Shown here piece by piece: positions 61,241 to 64,000 of a stretch of DNA of 64,000 bases. The DNA is taken from the IMG/VR virus record IMGVR_UViG_3300032307_000370, positions 1-64,000 of that record. One strand, given 5' to 3'. A model generated the notes under the pieces. It was not told the DNA's origin and did no database searches. It worked only from the letters and a program-made list of their open reading frames with translations. Positions within the stretch are counted from its first letter, which is position 1, and each line of letters begins with the position of its first letter. A program made the position numbers and the translations under genes. This stretch comes from a virus.

Positions 61241-62248
61241 ATGTCAAAAACCTTATTGGTTGACGGTAACAATTTATTAAAAATAGGATTTCACGGAGCA
61301 CGTGATCTTTTTAACAAAGGTGAACACGTAGGTGGTATTTGGCACTTTTTAAATACGTTACGGAAATTCTTAGAAGAAACAAACTTCAATAAAGTAGTTG
61401 TATTTTGGGATAGTAAAACAAGCTCATCACAGAGAAGAATATTATACCCAAAATACAAACTCAATCGTAATCCTTTAGAAAACGAAAGTAAGGAAGAATC
61501 CTTTAATAATCAGAAACAAAGAGTTAAACAATATCTTGAAGAGATGTTTGTGAGACAATTAGAGACGGAAAATTCGGAAGCCGATGATCTTATTGCCCAC
61601 TACTGTAAAGTATCTCCAGAAGAAGAAAAAACGATATTCTCAAGTGATAGAGATTTAACTCAGTTGATATCTGAAAAGGTATCTATTTATTCCCCCCAAG
61701 CAAAACGATATTATAAATTCGGAGACAAAATTAAACTTAAAGATTATGAGTTTCCACATAATAATATTAAAACTGTTAAGATCTTAACGGGGGACAGTTC
61801 AGACAACATTGATGGTATCTTTTATCTTGGTGAGAAAACTTTAGTTAAGTTTTTTCCTGAGATACTTGATTCAGAGGTTTCTTTTACCGATATTTTAACA
61901 AAAGGTGAGGAATTACTGAAAGAGAATAAAGATGTTGTTGTCTTACAGAATTTACTCAGTGGGAAAACAAAGGAGGGGATATTTGGTGATGAATTCTTTG
62001 TAGTAAATGAAAAGATCGTTGATTTATCCACCCCTTTGATTTCTGAGGAAGGAAAAGAATTAGTTGAAATGTACCAATCAGAGTCGATGGATCCCGACGG
62101 GAGAGGACATAGAAACTTAATTAGAATGATGATGGAAGATGGATTCTTCAAATACCTCCCAAAAGGAGATGATAATTGGGTTAATTTTTTAAAACCATTC
62201 TTGAAATTATCAAGAAAAGAAAAAACAAAATTTAGAAACAAAAAGTAA
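61241..62248 (+). CDS. rnh: RNase H / flap-type 5' nuclease (T4 Rnh-like)
   Basis: The 335-residue protein (T4 Rnh has 305) begins TLLVDGNNLLKIGFHGARDL, the first acidic site of FEN/PIN-type 5' nucleases. VVVFWDSKTSSSQRRILYP follows, then ENSEADDLIAHYCK and IFSSDRDLTQLISEKVSIYS with clustered acidic metal ligands. ILTGDSSDNIDGI is the helix-hairpin-helix entry. It removes RNA primers and flaps on the lagging strand. A basic C-terminus (KLSRKEKTKFRNKK) may bind gp32 or DNA. It follows uvsX by 21 bases in the same operon. Confidence 0.9.
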   Translation: MSKTLLVDGNNLLKIGFHGARDLFNKGEHVGGIWHFLNTLRKFLEETNFNKVVVFWDSKTSSSQRRILYPKYKLNRNPLENESKEESFNNQKQRVKQYLEEMFVRQLETENSEADDLIAHYCKVSPEEEKTIFSSDRDLTQLISEKVSIYSPQAKRYYKFGDKIKLKDYEFPHNNIKTVKILTGDSSDNIDGIFYLGEKTLVKFFPEILDSEVSFTDILTKGEELLKENKDVVVLQNLLSGKTKEGIFGDEFFVVNEKIVDLSTPLISEEGKELVEMYQSESMDPDGRGHRNLIRMMMEDGFFKYLPKGDDNWVNFLKPFLKLSRKEKTKFRNKK

Positions 62249-62258
62249 AAACAAAATT

Positions 62259-62708
62259 ATGAGAGATCAAGATGTAACAAAAGTAGAGTTCTTGTTAATG
62301 TGTAATGATAATATCGTAGTACAACGATTTTTTAATGTGAAAGGTTTTAATAGAAACGCTCACAAATCTGAAGAGTTTTATGACTATATCCGTAGTTTTA
62401 CACAAAAACTTCAGAACAGTTTAAAGATGAGAAGTATTGTCTATATGTTAGACAATCAATATGAAATTGGGGAGAATCCTGAAATGTTAAATACGTCAAT
62501 TACGGACGGTCCTGAAAATTTTAATGTATATATTAAGGTTGGGGATATGACAATTTGTCAGAGAACTTTTGACGCTAAACTATACCCACCAAAGGTAAGA
62601 TACACCGTAGACCTACGCCCGCAACTAAAAGGCATACTAAGTGACCTGACTGACATTTTTTCAGGTAAAAATTTTAATTTTTATTATCCCGAATTTATCC
62701 AAAACTAA
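62259..62708 (+). CDS. Hypothetical protein (149 aa) between rnh and gp41 genes
   Basis: The 149-residue mixed alpha/beta protein has KVEFLLMCNDNIVVQRFFNV near the N-terminus and FNVYIKVGDMTICQRTFDAK in the second half, two similar beta hairpins around a helical middle. No family is recognised. Placement inside the replication operon suggests a replication or recombination accessory role. Confidence 0.6.
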   Translation: MRDQDVTKVEFLLMCNDNIVVQRFFNVKGFNRNAHKSEEFYDYIRSFTQKLQNSLKMRSIVYMLDNQYEIGENPEMLNTSITDGPENFNVYIKVGDMTICQRTFDAKLYPPKVRYTVDLRPQLKGILSDLTDIFSGKNFNFYYPEFIQN

Positions 62709-62711
62709 TAG

Positions 62712-62719
62712 TATTTATC
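62712..62719 (+). promoter_or_regulatory. Late-type motif AG-TATTTATC before the helicase
   Basis: TATTTATC preceded by AG, 23 bases before the gp41 start, with AGAAGGA as a ribosome-binding site in between. It is unusual as the only such motif in front of a plus-strand replication gene. Confidence 0.4.
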
Positions 62720-62742
62720 TTTACTAACAGAAGGAAAATTAT

Positions 62743-64000
62743 ATGGCGACAAACAAAAATTTTGAGTATTTGGGGAATGTATTCCAATTACAATTATTAA
62801 ATCAAATGGTCCTAGACAAGGACTTTTCACACTCAATTATTGATGTGATTGAGAACAATTATTTTGAGAATAAATACTTTAAAATAATTGTACAAATGAT
62901 TAGAGAGTATTATTCAAAATACAATCATACTCCATCATTTGAAACATTAGAACAGATTACAAAATCTGAATTACAACAAGAAATAGCATCCAAAGTTGTG
63001 TTGGACACAATCAAGAAAATTAAGGATGCACCTATTGACGGAGTAGATTTCGTTCAAGAGAAGGCTTTAAAATTTTGTAAACAACAAGAGTTACAAAAGG
63101 TAATGAATAAGGCACAAAAGATCATTGATGGTGGTGAATTTGAAAACTACGATGCTCTTGAAGAAATGGTTAGAGGCGCATTACAAGTTGGAGAAAAAGA
63201 CACAAGTATCTTAAACGTTTTTTCTAACATTGATCAAGTGTTAGATGACGATTATAGACACCCAATTCCAATGGGTATACCAGGGATTGACCGACTAATG
63301 AAAGGTGGATTGGCTAAAGGTGAAATTGGTGTGATTTTAGCGCCAACAGGTGTGGGTAAATCAACGGTATTAACCAAGATTGCGAACCACGCATTTAACT
63401 TAGGAAATAATGTGTTACAGATCTTTTTTGAGGACAATCCAAAGGTAATTCAAAGAAAACACTATACACTTTGGACAAAGATTCATCCTGACGAATTGTC
63501 AGAAAAAAGAGATGAGGTTGTTACAAGAGTTAAGGAGATTGAAGATACAATGGTAAACAAGTTGATCATGAAAAAATTACCATCAGATACCGTAACTATG
63601 TTACAAATTAAAAATCAAATTAGAAAGATGATTGCCGATGGGATGAAAATTGATATGGTGTTACTTGATTATATTGATTGTGTTGTTCCTGATAAAAATT
63701 TAGGTGATGAATGGAAGAGTGAAGGGTCTGTAATGAGAGCATTTGAGGCAATGTGTCACGAACTAAATTTGGTTGGGTGGACCGCAACACAAGGTAATAG
63801 AAGTTCTATCTCCTCTGAGGTTGTAACAACGGATCAGATGGGTGGATCTATTAAGAAAGCACAAGTTGGACACGTTATCATTTCCGTGGCTAAAACTTTA
63901 CAACAAAAAGAAATGAAATTGGCAACTATTGCAATTACTAAATCAAGAATAGGTGATGATGGGGTTGTATTTGAGAATTGTAAATTTGATAATGCAATGT
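62743..64000 (+). CDS. 41: Replicative DNA helicase (DnaB-type, T4 gp41-like), 3' end outside window
   Basis: The frame opens with ATG at 62743 after the ribosome-binding AGAAGGA and is still open at the last base (419 codons visible). The N-terminal 150 residues are helical (FEYLGNVFQLQLLNQMVLDK). The RecA-like core has IPGIDRLMKGGLAKGEIGVI, Walker A APTGVGKST (Ser/Thr at 207-208), QIFFEDNP, Walker B MVLLDYIDCVVP and a sensor region WTATQGNRSSISSEVVTTD. T4 gp41 has 475 residues, so perhaps 50 are missing. It unwinds the fork ahead of the polymerase and carries primase. It ends the visible replication operon. Confidence 0.93.
   Translation, partial: MATNKNFEYLGNVFQLQLLNQMVLDKDFSHSIIDVIENNYFENKYFKIIVQMIREYYSKYNHTPSFETLEQITKSELQQEIASKVVLDTIKKIKDAPIDGVDFVQEKALKFCKQQELQKVMNKAQKIIDGGEFENYDALEEMVRGALQVGEKDTSILNVFSNIDQVLDDDYRHPIPMGIPGIDRLMKGGLAKGEIGVILAPTGVGKSTVLTKIANHAFNLGNNVLQIFFEDNPKVIQRKHYTLWTKIHPDELSEKRDEVVTRVKEIEDTMVNKLIMKKLPSDTVTMLQIKNQIRKMIADGMKIDMVLLDYIDCVVPDKNLGDEWKSEGSVMRAFEAMCHELNLVGWTATQGNRSSISSEVVTTDQMGGSIKKAQVGHVIISVAKTLQQKEMKLATIAITKSRIGDDGVVFENCKFDNAM

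Noticed and set aside
1-64000. Signs of integration or mobility (integrase, att sites, insertion sequences) and tRNA genes
   Set aside because: None seen in either strand. The gene content is that of a lytic T4-like phage, although regions outside the window could differ.

Overview
The window is part of the genome of a large, AT-rich, T4-like contractile-tailed bacteriophage (myovirus). The evidence is a set of recognisable T4-type genes: family B DNA polymerase (gp43), single-strand binding protein (gp32), UvsX recombinase, RNase H-type 5' nuclease, gp41-type replicative helicase (cut by the right edge), tail sheath (gp18), tail tube (gp19), a gp26-like/tail-assembly chaperone, a tape-measure-sized protein, a gp53-like wedge protein and giant baseplate proteins. 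No integrase, tRNA, rRNA, CRISPR array or insertion sequence was seen. Most starts lack a strong Shine-Dalgarno sequence and have only A/T-rich leaders. This fits a phage of Bacteroidota or a similar host, but that is an inference. Portal, capsid and terminase genes are not in this window.

Region 1 (1-28274) is a surface-adhesin and sugar-modification region. It holds the end of a collagen-like fibre gene, four large proteins with Thr/Pro (mucin-like) repeat tracts and small Cys-rich modules (717-2717, 8827-10596, 19792-21681, 23637-28274), a LamG/fibrinogen-like lectin protein (5752-7341) and a trypsin-like protease (21697-23610). Woven between them are about nine sugar genes: a GT4-GT9-FkbM three-domain fusion on the minus strand, a GT9 enzyme, and a tightly overlapping eight-gene operon (10657-19753). 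That operon encodes a GlcNAc-transferase, a GDPD-like enzyme, a HAD-nucleotidyltransferase fusion, several glycosyltransferases and an FkbM-HtrL-GT fusion. The simplest reading is that the phage makes and sugar-coats its own mucin-like fibres. This is the best candidate for an undescribed system here.

Region 2 (28276-31145) is the DNA polymerase gene behind a strong sigma70-like promoter and a possible 14-codon leader. Region 3 (31164-36050, minus strand) holds virion and neck-like proteins, a metalloprotease fused to a Fe/Mn superoxide dismutase, and an SNF2-family helicase. Region 4 (36059-58944, plus strand) is the tail and baseplate block. It includes a predicted +1 ribosomal frameshift in the tape-measure chaperone and a short antisense ribbon-helix-helix gene at 38072-38236. 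Region 5 (58991-64000) is a replication/recombination operon opened by a second copy of the same TTGACT-N17-TATACT promoter.

Two promoter classes can be read by eye. The TTGACT-N17-TATACT class precedes polB and gp32. A recurrent strand-consistent motif, TATTTAT(A/T/C) preceded by purines, lies about 10-35 bases before the start codons of structural genes on both strands, and is probably the late-type promoter.
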